Below are positions 12,056 to 24,778 of a stretch of 64,000 bases of DNA, one piece after another. The first letter of the stretch is position 1; every line of letters starts with the position of its first letter. The stretch spans positions 139,868,006 to 139,932,005 of the forward strand of contig NC_030681.2 of NCBI RefSeq assembly GCF_000004195.4, in the 5' to 3' direction. The position numbers were made by a program, and so were the translations under genes. This stretch comes from Xenopus tropicalis (lineage: Eukaryota > Chordata > Amphibia > Anura > Pipidae). The notes below the pieces were generated by a model that did no database searches, was not told the origin of the DNA, and saw only the letters and a program-made list of their open reading frames with translations.

Positions 12056-13111
12056 TACATACATACAGTATGATTCAAGTTAAGGCCAGCAAAAAGGTGG
12101 GTGTTACAGAAGTGGGGTATCAGAAGGATCGAAGAGACTTTTATAACTGAAAGTAGCCCAATAGCCCAGATAAATCCGTCTGACCTACTGTTTGATTTTG
12201 TGCTGTGTTGGTACCTAAAACATGTGATGATTGTGGGTCAAATTTGATGTCTGAGAACCAAATCCAGTTGATGAAAGTGTGTACATTCTATAAGCAGGCT
12301 TTTGCTTATAAGATTTTGCTTACTTACCATACAATTGTATGTAATCAGAGCTCTGCACAGATGCCTGCTAAGCTATGTTTTATACAGTACTGCTCTATTA
12401 GGATAAACACTATTCAGATAAAGTGCACTGTATCTATATAAAGATAAAGAAGCAATTCAATAAAGTTGGTAAATTGGTTTTATATCCCAATGTGCATTAA
12501 CAGATATATTTTGTGGTATGATAAATATATTAATGTTTAAATCTCCACATATAATCTTCCTTTTTCACATTATGTATAATGTCTGTATGTGATTCTGGAA
12601 GGGATTTAAAGAAGATTATTGCACTAAAAATATTGGTATATGTATTTTTTTAAATACTCTTGGTCCCCATTTGCTTTAAATCCCTCATGCTTGGCAAAAT
12701 GAATACAAATATTAGGTAGCAGCCCAAAAGCTTTACAACTATAAATAGCTTCAAACTGATTTTATTTCCAGAATATAATGTTCTTATGGAGGAATGTAAT
12801 CAATGGCGTTAATGGTGTCTCCTTTGAATGAATACTTTATCCTTTGCACAATTAATACATGTTTTGCAAACACCAGGCTATCAACTATAAAAGGATGGTA
12901 TCCTTCGTGCCAGTGCATAACAAGAGCGGCACTGGGGTTTTCCTTGCCCCCACTCCCCCTCGCAACCCACAATGCTTTGAAAACAACACAGGGTTTGGAA
13001 AGAGAAGGCTGCAGTTGTTTATTAACCAATTCCATAACATAGTTGACAAACATTCAAAATGTATTGTAAACTGTTTATCCAACAAACATGAACCTTAGAA
13101 AACAATGCCAG
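12056..13111. other. No gene seen
   Basis: Four overlapping frames of 66-89 codons on both strands at 12784-13098 cover a slightly GC-richer patch; none looks like a known protein. Confidence 0.55.
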
Positions 13112-14225
13112 TACAGGTATAGGACCCGTTATCCAGAATGCTCCGGACCGAGGGTATTCTGGATAAGGGGTCTTTCCGTAATTTGGATCTCCATACCTTA
13201 AGTCTACTAAAAATAAAACATTAAACCCAATAAGATTGTTCTGCCTCCAATAAGGATTTTTTATATCTTAGTTGGGATCAAGTACAGGTACTGTTTTATT
13301 ATTACAGAGAAAAGGGAATCATTTAACCATGAAATAAACCCAATAGGGCTGTTCTGCCCCCAATAAGGGGTAATTATAACTTAGTTGGGATCAAGTACAG
13401 GTACTGTTTTATTATTACAGAGAAAAGGGAATCATTTAACCATTAAATAAACCCAATAGGGCTGTTCTGCCCCCGATAAGGGGTAATTATATCTTAGTTG
13501 GGATCAAGTACAGGTACTGTTTTATTATTACAGAGAAAAGGGAATCATTTAACCATGAAATAAACCCAATAGGGCTGTTCTGCCCCCAATAAGGGGTAAT
13601 TATATCTTAGTTGGGATCAAGTACAGGTACTGTTTTATTATTACAGAGAAAAGGGAATCATTTAACCATTAAATAAACCCAATAGGGCTGTTCTGCCCCC
13701 AATAAGGGGTAATTATATCTTAGTTGGGATCAAGTACAGGTACTGTTTTATTATTACAGAGAAAAGGGAATCATTTAACCATTAAATAAACCCAATAGGG
13801 CTGTTCTGCCCCCAATAAGGGGTAATTATATCTTAGTTGGGATCAAGTACAGGTACTGTTTTATTATTACAGAGAAAAGGGAATCATTTAACCATTAAAT
13901 AAACCCAATAGGGCTGTTCTGCCCCCAATAAGGGGTAATTATATCTTAGTTGGGATCAAGTACAGGTACTGTTTTATTATTACAGAGAAAAGGGAATCAT
14001 TTAACCATTAAATAAACCCAATAGGGCTGTTCTGCCCCCAATAAGGGGTAATTATATCTTAGTTGGGATCAATTACAAGGTGCTGTTTTATTATTACAGA
14101 GAAAAAGGAAATCAGTTTTAAAATTCTGAATTATTTGATTAAAATGAAGTCTATGGGAGACGGGCTTTCCGTAATTTGAAGCTTTCTGGATAACGGGTTT
14201 CCGGATAAGGGATCCCATACCTGTA
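13112..14225 (+). repeat. MITE-borne 113-bp tandem array C (about 8 units)
   Basis: Complete element: left end TACAGGTATAGGACCC, eight 113-bp units, then GGATCCCATACCTGTA-type right end at 14225. TA is present at both outer edges, consistent with a TA target but not proof of one. Central units are almost identical to each other and to those of the other arrays. Confidence 0.94.
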
Positions 14226-14377
14226 TATACTCCCAGAGGTCTGACCCAGAGCCTAAAGCCTGGTCTCTGCCTTCTTCCTCATGGTCCAAGCTGAGGATGA
14301 CCACCTTTTCCTAGCTCAGTTCTACCCAATTACCCACTCACCTTTCCAACTATCCATTTCAGTCCCCTTGGGGCTCA

Positions 14378-14482
14378 TAGTTATTTTTGTCTTGGCGACT
14401 TTTTTGTCTCGCTGATGGCAAAATGCCAAATTTCGCTGTGAATTTATAACTGGCTAAAAAATGTGCTCGTCATTACTTATAC
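14378..14482. mobile_element. Fragment of the TAGTGATGRG MITE family
   Basis: Only one end remains: GCCAAATTTCGCTGTGAAT and ATGTGCTCGTCATTACTTA, similar to the right ends at 2950-2992 and 31700-31731. A second short piece (CCCATTTGCTTCGGGCAAA) lies at about 15208-15240. Confidence 0.5.
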
Positions 14483-16422
14483 CAAAGCAATCTTAGCCAT
14501 GAATGTCTTTTTTACTTTATCTCCATTGCGTCTGGACACCACAAGGGTGCTATTTTATGTTAGGCACCAACCAATTTATTACGCAGTGAAACAATCTGCA
14601 CAAATTACTGGTAAAAACATCAATACAGTACCTTCCCCACGAGCAGTATAAATAAAATACCAGCATAGTAATTTGTGTGTTCTAATCACAAAACACACAT
14701 TTGTGCGTCTAATACAATTTTCCCTTAAAGTCATTAACGTTCGGCAAATTTTATTAGGATTTATGTCTGCTGTTCTGGCTTGTTAAGACATCAAAAGATC
14801 AATTAATCACAAAAGCAGCTTTATTGGCAGTTTGAAAATGCTTAACAACCTATTGGGTCATTAGCCTGCTACCTCTTATCTCATTTTCGATGAATTCCTT
14901 TTCAATATACGAACACAATACACAAGGCCCTTGCTTCTGAAGGATAAATTGCATGCATCGCTGCTGGACAAATTGTTTTCTTGCATTAAAAAAACCAAAG
15001 CCTTTTAGGTATTTGAAGCCAATGAGTGATATTTAATATGTTTATCCCCATCGGCTTCTTGAATCATGATTATATTTCTGTTTGGAGAGAAGGTATTATA
15101 ATTAGATACGTTCTTAAGAGCGTTGTTGTATAATATGCTTGCATACAAGAGATATTACTGCGTTCAAAAATTATCTGAAGAGCAAGAGCACCACCAGGCT
15201 CAACACTGTCCCATTTGCTTCGGGCAAAAATTTGCGAAACACGTCGAGAAACAAAGAGCCTGCTAAAAAAAACTCATTAGAGTTAGATTTTTTAAATTCT
15301 CTGCTGATTCCTGTTGTTATATTACTACATGTATAGAGTGCCCTTCAGGGCAGTTTTAGGGAATTAATTTTTATTTAGCTTATACCTTAAGTCTAGCTTA
15401 GAATTTAAATAAATAGGGTCCAGGTGTGAACGTTTAATAGCCCCCCCCAAAGTGCTTTGGGCAGTATATAAATATATACTGGTACATCCAGGGATAACAA
15501 GCATTGACCATTTCATTTACTTAATTTATTTGGAAAGTTTCCTAGAATTATTCCACCCCCCCCCCAAAAAAAAAACATTGTTCAGATGGATATTACCTTT
15601 GACTTTTGTTTTTAAGAACCACTGGTACCCAAATTATTGTAAAGCAGGTCAGCACACTGCAATGGGGGCTCTTCTGAGAGATAAAGTGGCACCAAGCGGT
15701 TGTTCCCCTGGGGCTGTGTTTCAAATAGCATTACAGAAACATCTTACCTTCATATTTGTGCCTGTATGTTACCCAATCACTCATACCACATGGCACTTAT
15801 ACATACATACATACATACACACATACATACACACAGCCCACTTTTTTCTCCTTTGAAAAGAATGTTGTGCTCTGCTTCAGATACTTCAGCTGTTATTATA
15901 AATCATAGTTATGCTGGGTTGAAAAAGTTCTTCGACTTTTTCTTAGCGCCCTCCATTTTCTAAACACTACTCCTCCTACAGTTTTAGGGATACAACACCC
16001 AAACTGTCCACACTTCTTCACCCTACAGTGGAGTAGGTTGCCTGCAGTTCCAGGTTAGAAAAAGTGAGCGGAGACACCAACCGCCAATCAAATGTCACTT
16101 GTTGAATTTCAGTGGGGAAATTTAAATTGCTTCCATTCAGACACTATTACAACCAGGGTGGTTTTTACTATATAACTGTGGTCCAAGGCTAGAAAAACTG
16201 AGCGGAGCCAACAAAAAATCAGATTTCATTCAGTGACTTCACGTTTTTCAAACCAACATGGAGTTTGTTCTCAAACTTCCCTTTCTAGTTTTTGTCTGTT
16301 TATTTTCCAGGAATAGAGAGTGAAGTATAAGGACAATGACAAGTGCATTCACAGAATCTTTCTTATCTCCATGCTTGCATTAAGGGTTACTATCCAAAAT
16401 ACTGCCAGTTGTGCCCCACAAA
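14483..16422. other. No gene seen apart from small repeats
   Basis: AT-rich unique DNA with poly-C/poly-A runs at about 15440 and 15555 and the microsatellite at 15799. Two similar segments (GTTAGAAAAAGTGAGCGGAG at 16052 and GCTAGAAAAACTGAGCGGAG at 16188) show a local duplication. Confidence 0.5.
15799..15836. repeat. (CATA)n microsatellite
   Basis: ATACATACATACATACACAC type, 38 bases. Confidence 0.9.
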
Positions 16423-16560
16423 TCACTTCCTTACCCCTTCCTTACCCCTTATAAGGCTAGACCCACCTATATTCTGCCTATTTCCCCTCCCACTCCACCC
16501 ATTTCCCCACCCAATCCACCCATTTCCCCTCCCACTCCACCCATTTCCCGCTATATTTGA
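16423..16560. repeat. Pyrimidine-rich 25-bp repeats
   Basis: CCACTCCACCCATTTCCCC recurs three times with one or two changes, preceded by doubled CTTACCCCTT. Confidence 0.8.
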
Positions 16561-16835
16561 CACCCCCCCCTGCTCCCCCAACCCAAAGGCCAGTATAATA
16601 GTAAAAGAAAGTTGACAACCCTACTCTATAACATATTAAATGTGCAGATGAAGATGTTCTAAAGATGTTCTGCTGCAGCAGGCCAAAATATGAGCCTGGT
16701 GTACAACATGGACAAGGCGCACCAAAAATTGAAATGGAGAAAAAAGTGTGTCCATGTGTGCCGATGCAGTTAATCCATCTCCATCTTCAAGCCCAAGCAA
16801 GCAGCATGGCAACTCCCACATCTATGCTGTTTATG

Positions 16836-18271
16836 TACAGGTATCAGGCCCCTTTTCCAGAAACCCATTATCCAGAAAGTTACAAATTACGGAAAGGCCA
16901 TCTCCCATAGACTCTATTTTAATCAAATAATTCACATTTTTAATAATTCACATTTCCTTTTTCTTTGTAATAATAAAACTGTACCTTGTACTTAATCCCA
17001 ACTAAAATATAATTACCCCTTATTGGGGGCAGAACAGCCCTATTGGGTTTATTTCATGGTTAAATGATTCCCTTTTCTCTGTAATAATAAAACAGTACCT
17101 GTACTTGATCCCAACTAAGATATAATTACCCCTTATTGGGGGCAGAACAGCCCTATTGGGTTTATTTAATGGTTAAATGATTCCCTTTTCTCTGTAATAA
17201 TAAAACAGTACCTGTACTTGATCCCAACTAAGATATAATTACCCCTTATTGGGGGCAGAACAGCCCTATTGGGTTTATTTCATGGTTAAATGATTCCCTT
17301 TTCTCTGTAATAATAAAACAGTACCTGTACTTGATCCCAACTAAAATATAATTACCCCTTATTGGGGCAGAACAGCCCTGTTGGGTTTATTTCATGGTTA
17401 AATGATTCCCTTTTCTCTGTAATAATAAAACAGTACCTGTACTTGATCCCAACTAAGATATAATTACCCCTTATTGGGGGCAGAACAGCCCTATTGGGTT
17501 TATTTCATGGTTAAATGATTCCCTTTTCTCTGTAATAATAAAACAGTACCTGTACTTGATCCCAACTAAGATATAATTACCCCTTATTGGGGGCAGAACA
17601 GCCCTATTGGGTTTATTTCATGGTTAAATGATTCCCTTTTCTCTGTAATAATAAAACAGTACCTGTACTTGATCCCAACTAAGATATAATTACCCCTTAT
17701 TGGGGGCAGAACAGCCCTATTGGGTTTATTTCATGGTTAAATGATTCCCTTTTCTCTGTAATAATAAAACAGTACCTGTACTTGATCCCAACTAAGATAT
17801 AATTACCCCTTATTGGGGGCAGAACAGCCCTATTGGGTTTATTTCATGGTTAAATGATTCCCTTTTCTCTGTAATAATAAAACAGTACCTGTACTTGATC
17901 CCAACTAAGATATAATTACCCCTTATTGGGGGCAGAACAGCCCTATTGGGTTTATTTCATGGTTAAAAGATTCCCTTTTCTCTGTAATAATAAAACAGTA
18001 CCTGTACTTGATCCCAACTAAGATATAATTACCCCTTATTGGGGGCAGAACAGCCCTATTGGGTTTATTTCATGGTTAAAAGATTCCCTTTTCTCTGTAA
18101 TAATAAAACAGTACCTGTACTTGATCCCAACTAAAATATAATTAACCCTTACTGAAGGCAAAACAATCCTGTTGGGTTTATGTAATGTTTAAATAATGTT
18201 TTTAGCAGACTTTAGGTACAAGATCCGAATTACGGAAAGACCCCTTATCCGGAAAACCCCAGATCCCGAGC
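16836..18271 (-). repeat. MITE-borne 113-bp tandem array D (about 11 units, largest)
   Basis: The left end is TACAGGTATCAGGCCCC at 16836. Eleven units follow, and the element stops inside the other terminus (TTATCCGGAAAACCCC at about 18247), without the final CATACCTGTA. One unit lost a G and two carry TTAAAAGATTCC in place of TTAAATGATTCC; these neighbouring variants suggest local duplication. Confidence 0.94.
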
Positions 18272-21024
18272 ATATTAGCAGTCAATATTAGCAGCCTGGA
18301 TCACTAGTTTTGTGATGGAAATGCCATAAGAGTGGGCAGAGGATGCATGTATTGATTTAGAATGCTTTACCATAAAACAAAGATATATTATTTACATGCC
18401 ACCTTGTACTTTCTGCACTTTTGCCTTCTGCTTCCGTGTATCTCAGTCTGTGTATATCTCAGGAGGAAGGGTGATGGTAATGGCATCAATAACAAGGGAG
18501 CTGTGTCTGTTTGAGAAAATAAATAGAATCTGTCGCTTGCTTTTCTGGTAGCATTAAATCAAGGGAAATATATTTATTATTTACTATCTAAAGGGCATCA
18601 TTTCTGAGCCCTTAAATTACAAAGTTTGTACTACAGAATAATAGCTGACATGTGAGAGAAAGCTAATACAGAAGAGGAAAAAAGTAGATAAATGTCAAAC
18701 TGAATACAGTTTAAAATTCCATTCTGTACTATTGTAGATTAATGTACACACCAGCCCTCCTACCTATCCCAGCAAAGCAATTTCTACATTAAATTAACGG
18801 TATTGCATAGTGTTTAGTAAATGCAGGGGTGGTCAGAGTTTAACGGTGTGTGTTGTTTCTGCCCTTTGTGCCCTGCCTTGCAGAGTAGTGCTGAGACCTG
18901 CATTTGCCCAATGAATACAGTGCTGCCTGCATTTTAGAGATCCATATTCATAAAAGGAGAATGGGGGGCATGTAGGAACCCTCCCACCTTCTGTCCCCTA
19001 ACTTGTATAATTATCCTTTCATTATAGGGAGTGATGGTTAGGGGCAAATCTGCCCCGGTGAAAATTCACAAAATGCATCAAAGTCAATGGGAATTTTTTC
19101 ATGCTGACTTTCCAAGCCTAGTGACTTTTTTTACAATACATTGGAGTCTATGGGCATTTTTTTATGGTGAAAAATTTTGCTCATCACTACTGGTGGGCAA
19201 AAACTCCTGTACAAAAGTACTTTCTGTACGTAACAATTTTTTGTTGCCAAATTTCTGCTTTTCGCTATTGGCACAACGTGGAAATTCGCTGCAAATCCAT
19301 GCCTTGTGAAAAATGTCACTTATCATTACAGGGCACTTAGATTTATTTTTTATGCAGTGCGAGATGCAGAGAACAGCCAACCCTGAACAAATGTGCCCTG
19401 TGCATAAACACTGAGTCCTCCTGATCCTCTCTCTCTGGGGTCTAGTAAATAACCCCTACAATGTTATATTTAAACAACATCTATCCTCCATCCATTTCAT
19501 TTTAAATCTTAGTAATGGGAAGTAGCGAAAAGGGTAATCTAAACAAACTGTGACAATGCTGGGCAGACATGATCTACTATTCACCAGTTCAAGATCTACT
19601 GGTAAATCCCCATCTACCTTCTGGGCAACCCTGTGTTAATCAATGCATGTCTAAGTTAACTACTTAGGAAACTATTGACCAACATGCGATTTCATACATT
19701 TCCATCAATGGAACCATCATTTTCAATAGACTCTTCTTGAAGTTTGCTGGATGTTTTAAAGACATTTCCATAATCAATATGTTATTGTGCTATATTTCTC
19801 CAGCATGCATAACTTTTTAACAGGTGGTCCTAAGACATGTCAGACATCTATTCAAAATATACCATTTGATTTTCAGTACACATATGAGCATTTCTGAAGG
19901 TTGATAAATAAATACACCAGTGGGGATGTAGCAAGATGAATGAATAGGTACCTTATTGTCACTCTTGTTAGTGAATGAAGGATTGGTAAAAATAAAGGAA
20001 AATCATTGCTCCCCAACAATTCGAGGTTCAAAAAACTTGAAGGCACCATAGTACTCTAGATACAGTATTAGATGCCAGAAGTTGAATGCACCTAACTAGA
20101 CAACACATATTGCGCACCACCATTTGCCGCTACACCACCATTCCTAGGCATTATGATTTTAAATTGGGTTTTAAACTTAGGTTCCCCACATTTTAGCTTA
20201 GTATAATATTGTCTAGTCAATCAAATAAAACAATTTATGAAATCTCTCATCTTACAACTCATCCTGACCTCAACACACTGATTTATACAAAATACTGCCC
20301 ATAAATATTATTCACAGCAGATGAATCAAATTTGTTGCACAAACTCAAGTGTATGTTCTGCATTTATCTTAACTTATCTTATCTTAACCAAAACAAATTA
20401 AAGTACCATATATTTGCATCTCTCTTTTAATGAACATCTACTGCATTTTACTTTTAAAACTTATTGACCATCTTCATTGGCCTAGAAGAAAATGACCTAG
20501 ACATAGCCCGTGCTCTGTGTATCAATAACATACACTTTTAAGGAAAACACTTGGGAACTGGACAAAGCACGCCACTGAAAGTTGCAAAACAGAGAAAATG
20601 ACCAATTGTGATCTGATTATTGCCCATGAAAATCTGGGTTACTGCATTTTGGGTGCAGGAAGATATGTCACAAGCCACCAGGTAAAGAAAATGGTAGCTT
20701 GGCCTGACTACCTAAGGATTAAGAAGTTCAAAGACCTGAAAATCCTAATCAACTGATGTTTTTACATGTACCCAACTTGGGTATTGGGTGAGCGTTTTCA
20801 TGCACCATACTTGAGGGCCACACAATGTCATACAAAGAAATATGGAACACTTGAGCAGATAAAGTCATAAAATACACATCACATCAGACAAATCTGCAGT
20901 TGGGCTGCCCTGTCCTCAGCCAAAGAACACCACCATAAGAATACAGTGGAACAGATGTGCAGTCGTGGTTGTGCAAAATCTTAACTTTTTATACATGACC
21001 CCAGCAAAGTTACTCAAGTTAGAA
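18272..21024. other. No gene seen outside the MITE at 19029
   Basis: AT-rich with no frame above 95 codons. 20350-20395 has repeated TTATCTTAACTTATCTTATC. Confidence 0.55.
19029..19328. mobile_element. hAT-like MITE of the TAGTGATGRG family, diverged
   Basis: The left end AGTGATGGTTAGGGGCAAATC-like region and a right end with GCAAATCCATGCC, TCACTTATCATTA resemble the elements at 2640 and 58120. Possible flanking duplication ATTATAGG/ATTACAGG. The exact ends are uncertain. Confidence 0.6.
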
Positions 21025-21328
21025 CAGTAATCCCCAACCAGTGGTTCAGGAGCAACATGTTGCACCCCAACCCCTTGGATGTTGCTCCCAGTGGCCTCAA
21101 AGTAGGTGCCCATTTTTGAATTCCTGACACGGCAGGTTTTGGAGGCATAAAGACCATGTGTACTGCCAAACATTGTCTCCTGTAGTCTGCCAGTCTGCAT
21201 TGGACTACCAAATAACCTATCACAGCTCTTACTAGTAATCTGCTAGTAATCTTTTTCATGCTTGTGCTGCTCCCCAACCTTTTTATTTTTAAATCTTGCT
21301 CAGGGTAAAAAAACGTTGGGAACCCCTG
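21025..21328 (+). mobile_element. hAT-like MITE (CAGTGATCCCCAACC family)
   Basis: Starts CAGTAATCCCCAACCAGTGG and ends GTTGGGAACCCCTG, inverted termini typical of hAT elements. Flanks AGTTAGAA and AGGAAGAA match at 6 of 8. The interior reads GCAACATGTTGC, ATGTTGCTCCCAGTGGCC and so on, shared with four other copies in the window. No transposase. Confidence 0.85.
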
Positions 21329-23585
21329 AGGAAGAACATTTTTCAGGTTCCAAGAATAACATCAGAGAGTCTTGCACCTTTGATATCACAAAACAAAGAG
21401 AAATGATGAACTACAACATTCATTCCTGCTAAATCCTACTTCCAAATTCAGTCCAAAACAAACTGGTAGGCAATGAATGTACTATTTGCTTTCTGCAATG
21501 GAAACTGTATTCCAAGGCATCTGTGTCAATGTGCATTCACCCATGAAACCCTCAGTGTTTGTCCGTGTATACCAGTTTGCTTTACTTGCATTGGTTTTCA
21601 TCCGTTAGGTTAATGATGCCACAAAGAAACAATGTAATAACACGTTCCTTGTCAGAGGAGTCTGTCTGTTCACGTTGGAACTGGCAATATGGGAAACATT
21701 TTTCTAACCATGTCTGCAGGAAATGAAAATGTCAAGCCTGGGAACGGATATTGCTCATGTAGCATGGTGAGAATGATTACAAATTAAGCATATGATGATA
21801 TCATCCCTTTAGTGGTTATCTTAGCTTCTCCTCTGCACCCAATGACCAGCGTGCCCTGTCCTCTGCAATCAATATGAGGTCGGGGAGAGGGGGGAAATTT
21901 TTTGCACATAGATTATCTTAGAAGTCCCTACTTCCTGCATAGTACAGGTATGGGATCCTTTATCCGGAAACCCCTTATCCAGAAAGTTCCGAATTACGGA
22001 AAGGCCATCTCCTATAGACTCCATTATAAGCAAATAATTCTTAAAATAATTTTTAAAATGATTTCCTTTTTCTCTGTAATAATAAAACAGAACCTGTACT
22101 TGATCCCAACTAAGATATAATTACCCCTTACTGGGGCAGAACAGCCCTATTGGGTTTATTTCATGGTTAAATGATTCCCTTTTCTCTGTAATAATAAAAC
22201 AGTACCTGTACTTGATCCCAACTAAGATATAATTACCCCTTATTGGGGCAGAACAGCCCTATTGGGTTTATTTAATGGTTAAATGATTCCCTTTTCTCTG
22301 TAATAATAAAACAGTACCTGTACTTGATCCCAACTAAGATATAATTACCCCTTATTGAGGGCAGAACAGCCCTATTGGGTTTATTCAATATTTAAATGAT
22401 TTTTAGCAGACTTTAGTTATGGAGATCCAAATTACGGAAAGATCCCTTATCCGAAAAACCCCAGGTCCCGAGCATTCTGGATAACAGGTCCCATACCTGT
22501 AATAGATTGTACTAAGAGCAGGTGTATGCCCAGCAAACACTGAACTACTGGAATTCTGGTGAAATCAATGACACTGTTTTAAGGTAACTCTATATAAAGC
22601 TAGCATTGTTAGGCATACTTTATTATCACAGTTTTTTTATTGTAAAATACTAGTCTCCAGATTCTGAACTTACACATAAATAGAGAAAATAACAAGCCAA
22701 ATACGTTCTACAGTTCTTTGGAATATTCAGATTGGTGGGTGAGATATTGTAATTTTGAAAGCCTTGGACACTTTACTCAGTATATGCAACTCCGGATGCC
22801 TGTAAGCCAAGGTAAATTATACGCTGCTATCTTGTGCTTTAAACCTGTAAAATGAGAAATCCTGAAGGCATGCCACATGAGCCATGTTTATATCATATTT
22901 CAATGTTTGCTTTTAAAAAAATCATATTGTATTTTTTTTAGTAAGTACTTTATTTATTTCATTATAATTTAACCATAAGCATCGCCCATGGCCGGATAAA
23001 TCCTAGTTTAATAAATTACAAACCAAATCAAATTTACAGATACAGTAAATTTCCAGTGCAATATTCTGCTTTCATTCGGGTTCTGTGCAACTGGAAAAAG
23101 CTTCTGTTCCTCTGGTTTATTTTTTAAAGGTAACCAATCACCACGAACCAAGCTCACTTTTTAATTATATATATTGACTAATTGGCACCCCCTCAACATC
23201 ACAGACACACATTTTAATTTTAATATATTTCCCTAGAAAAGCGCCAAAAAAATGTTATGAATGTATCTATAACTTTATTTGGAAGTTTGAAGACATGGTA
23301 GAAAGGGAAAAGGGTCAGCTGACAGAAAATCACCCCTTCCTCCCATCCTGGAATAGCAACGATTGGCTGGGGGTTAATCTGTTGCCACAGGCACAGCCGG
23401 GGACAGAGCCGGGGACACTTGCCGGGCACAAATTTTCACTGGGACAGTGAATCTAAAATGTGTCACTCCCCCTGAAATGGGGACTGAAAGTAAGCTTAAG
23501 TTAGAGTAAAGAAAGCAAATATAACTTGCAGGCAGTATAAGAATAAATGATATATATGATGTCATTGATCACAATGTGTTACTAG
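21329..23585. other. No gene seen outside array E
   Basis: Unique AT-rich sequence on both sides of 21943-22501. A CAGCCGGGGACAGAGCCGGG mini-duplication lies at about 23394-23418. Confidence 0.55.
21943..22501 (-). repeat. MITE-borne 113-bp tandem array E (about 3 units)
   Basis: Complete element with TACAGGTATGGGATCC at the left, three units, and GGTCCCATACCTGTA at the right. A short array with both ends intact, useful as an intermediate between the single-unit copy at 51754 and the long arrays. Confidence 0.92.
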
Positions 23586-23909
23586 TTGGGATGCACTGAA
23601 TCCCGGATTCGGTTCAGGATTCGGGCTGAATCCAGGCTTTTTTTGATGGATTCGGTTTCGGACGAATCTACGGTCCCGGCCGAACCTAATCCGAATTAGC
23701 ATAAATTAACATATGCTAATTAGCATTCGAAAGGGTTACATGGCAGGGGGGGGGCAAAATCGCTGCACACTACATGCAAGCCAATCTTTAACCCCTCCTG
23801 ATCCTAATTAGCATATGCTGATTAGGATTTGGATTTGGTTCGTGATTCGGCAGAATCCATCAGGGTGGTTTCAGGGGTTCAGCCGAAAAGTGGGTTCGGT
23901 GCATCTATA
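23586..23909. mobile_element. Diverged TAGGGATGCAC-family MITE
   Basis: Termini TTGGGATGCACTGAATCC and GGTTCGGTGCATCTATA match the element at 24470 with changes. The interior has inverted TTAGCATATGCTRATTAGG-type segments. No clear target duplication is left. Confidence 0.75.
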
Positions 23910-24469
23910 ATCATATTATCTCTTTCTTAAAACACAATGTCCAGTGTATTTTCATACAGTGTTGGACTGGGACCCCAGGGGCCCACCAGAAAACCTTAGA
24001 CCATGGGCCCTCTCTTCAAACTATTTTTCCTCCTTTCCTCACTCAACCTCTTTATTCTCCCAGTCTCTTTTATTTACATGCTAGCATCTATTCTTCCATC
24101 TATTTCTCCTCTTTCTTCCCATTTAGAAATAGGGAATGACCATGAAGCAGGCCAAATGGCCAGGAGCAGGAGGGCCCACTGGCAGCTGGGCCCACCGGGA
24201 GTTTTCCTGGTATCCTGGTGGGCCTGTCCGACACTGTTTTTATATGGGCTTTCTTTCCTATTTTGGCATCAGTAAATGGCTCAACTTTTGAGCTAGTGTA
24301 ATGTCCAGTATATTGTCTCAACACATTAAATATGTACATCCAATATATATTATTGTATTAGCACTATTGTAATTAAGACAAGACCCAGATATAGTTCTTT
24401 TTTTCTTTTAAATACATTTAAGTTTAGTGAACTAGCCACTAAGCCAATCTTCCTCCATGTGTCTCTATT

Positions 24470-24770
24470 AGGGATGCACTGAATCCAGTTTTTCGGATTC
24501 AGCCGAATTCCTGAATGCTTCGTAAAGGATTCGGCCTAATACTGAACCGAATCCAAATCCTAATTAGTATATGTTAATTAGGTTTTGGAATGCTTAAATG
24601 TCGGCGCACGCTTTGCGCATGGCGAGAAATTTTCGACTTCCGTGTTTACATAACAAAAAGTCAAGTCATTTTTTTGATTCTGATTTAGTTTTGCCAGGAC
24701 CATAATCCTGCCGAAAAAGGCCGAATCTTGGCCGAATCCTGAACCGTATCCTGGATTTAGTGCATCCCTA
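24470..24770. mobile_element. hAT-like MITE (TAGGGATGCAC family) with 8-bp duplication
   Basis: Inverted termini TAGGGATGCACTGAATCC and its mirror ending TTAGTGCATCCCTA, flanked by GTCTCTAT (24462-24469) and GTCTCCAT (24771-24778), 7 of 8 matching. The interior is rich in GAATCC/GGATTC inverted motifs and has no transposase. Confidence 0.88.
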
Positions 24771-24778
24771 GTCTCCAT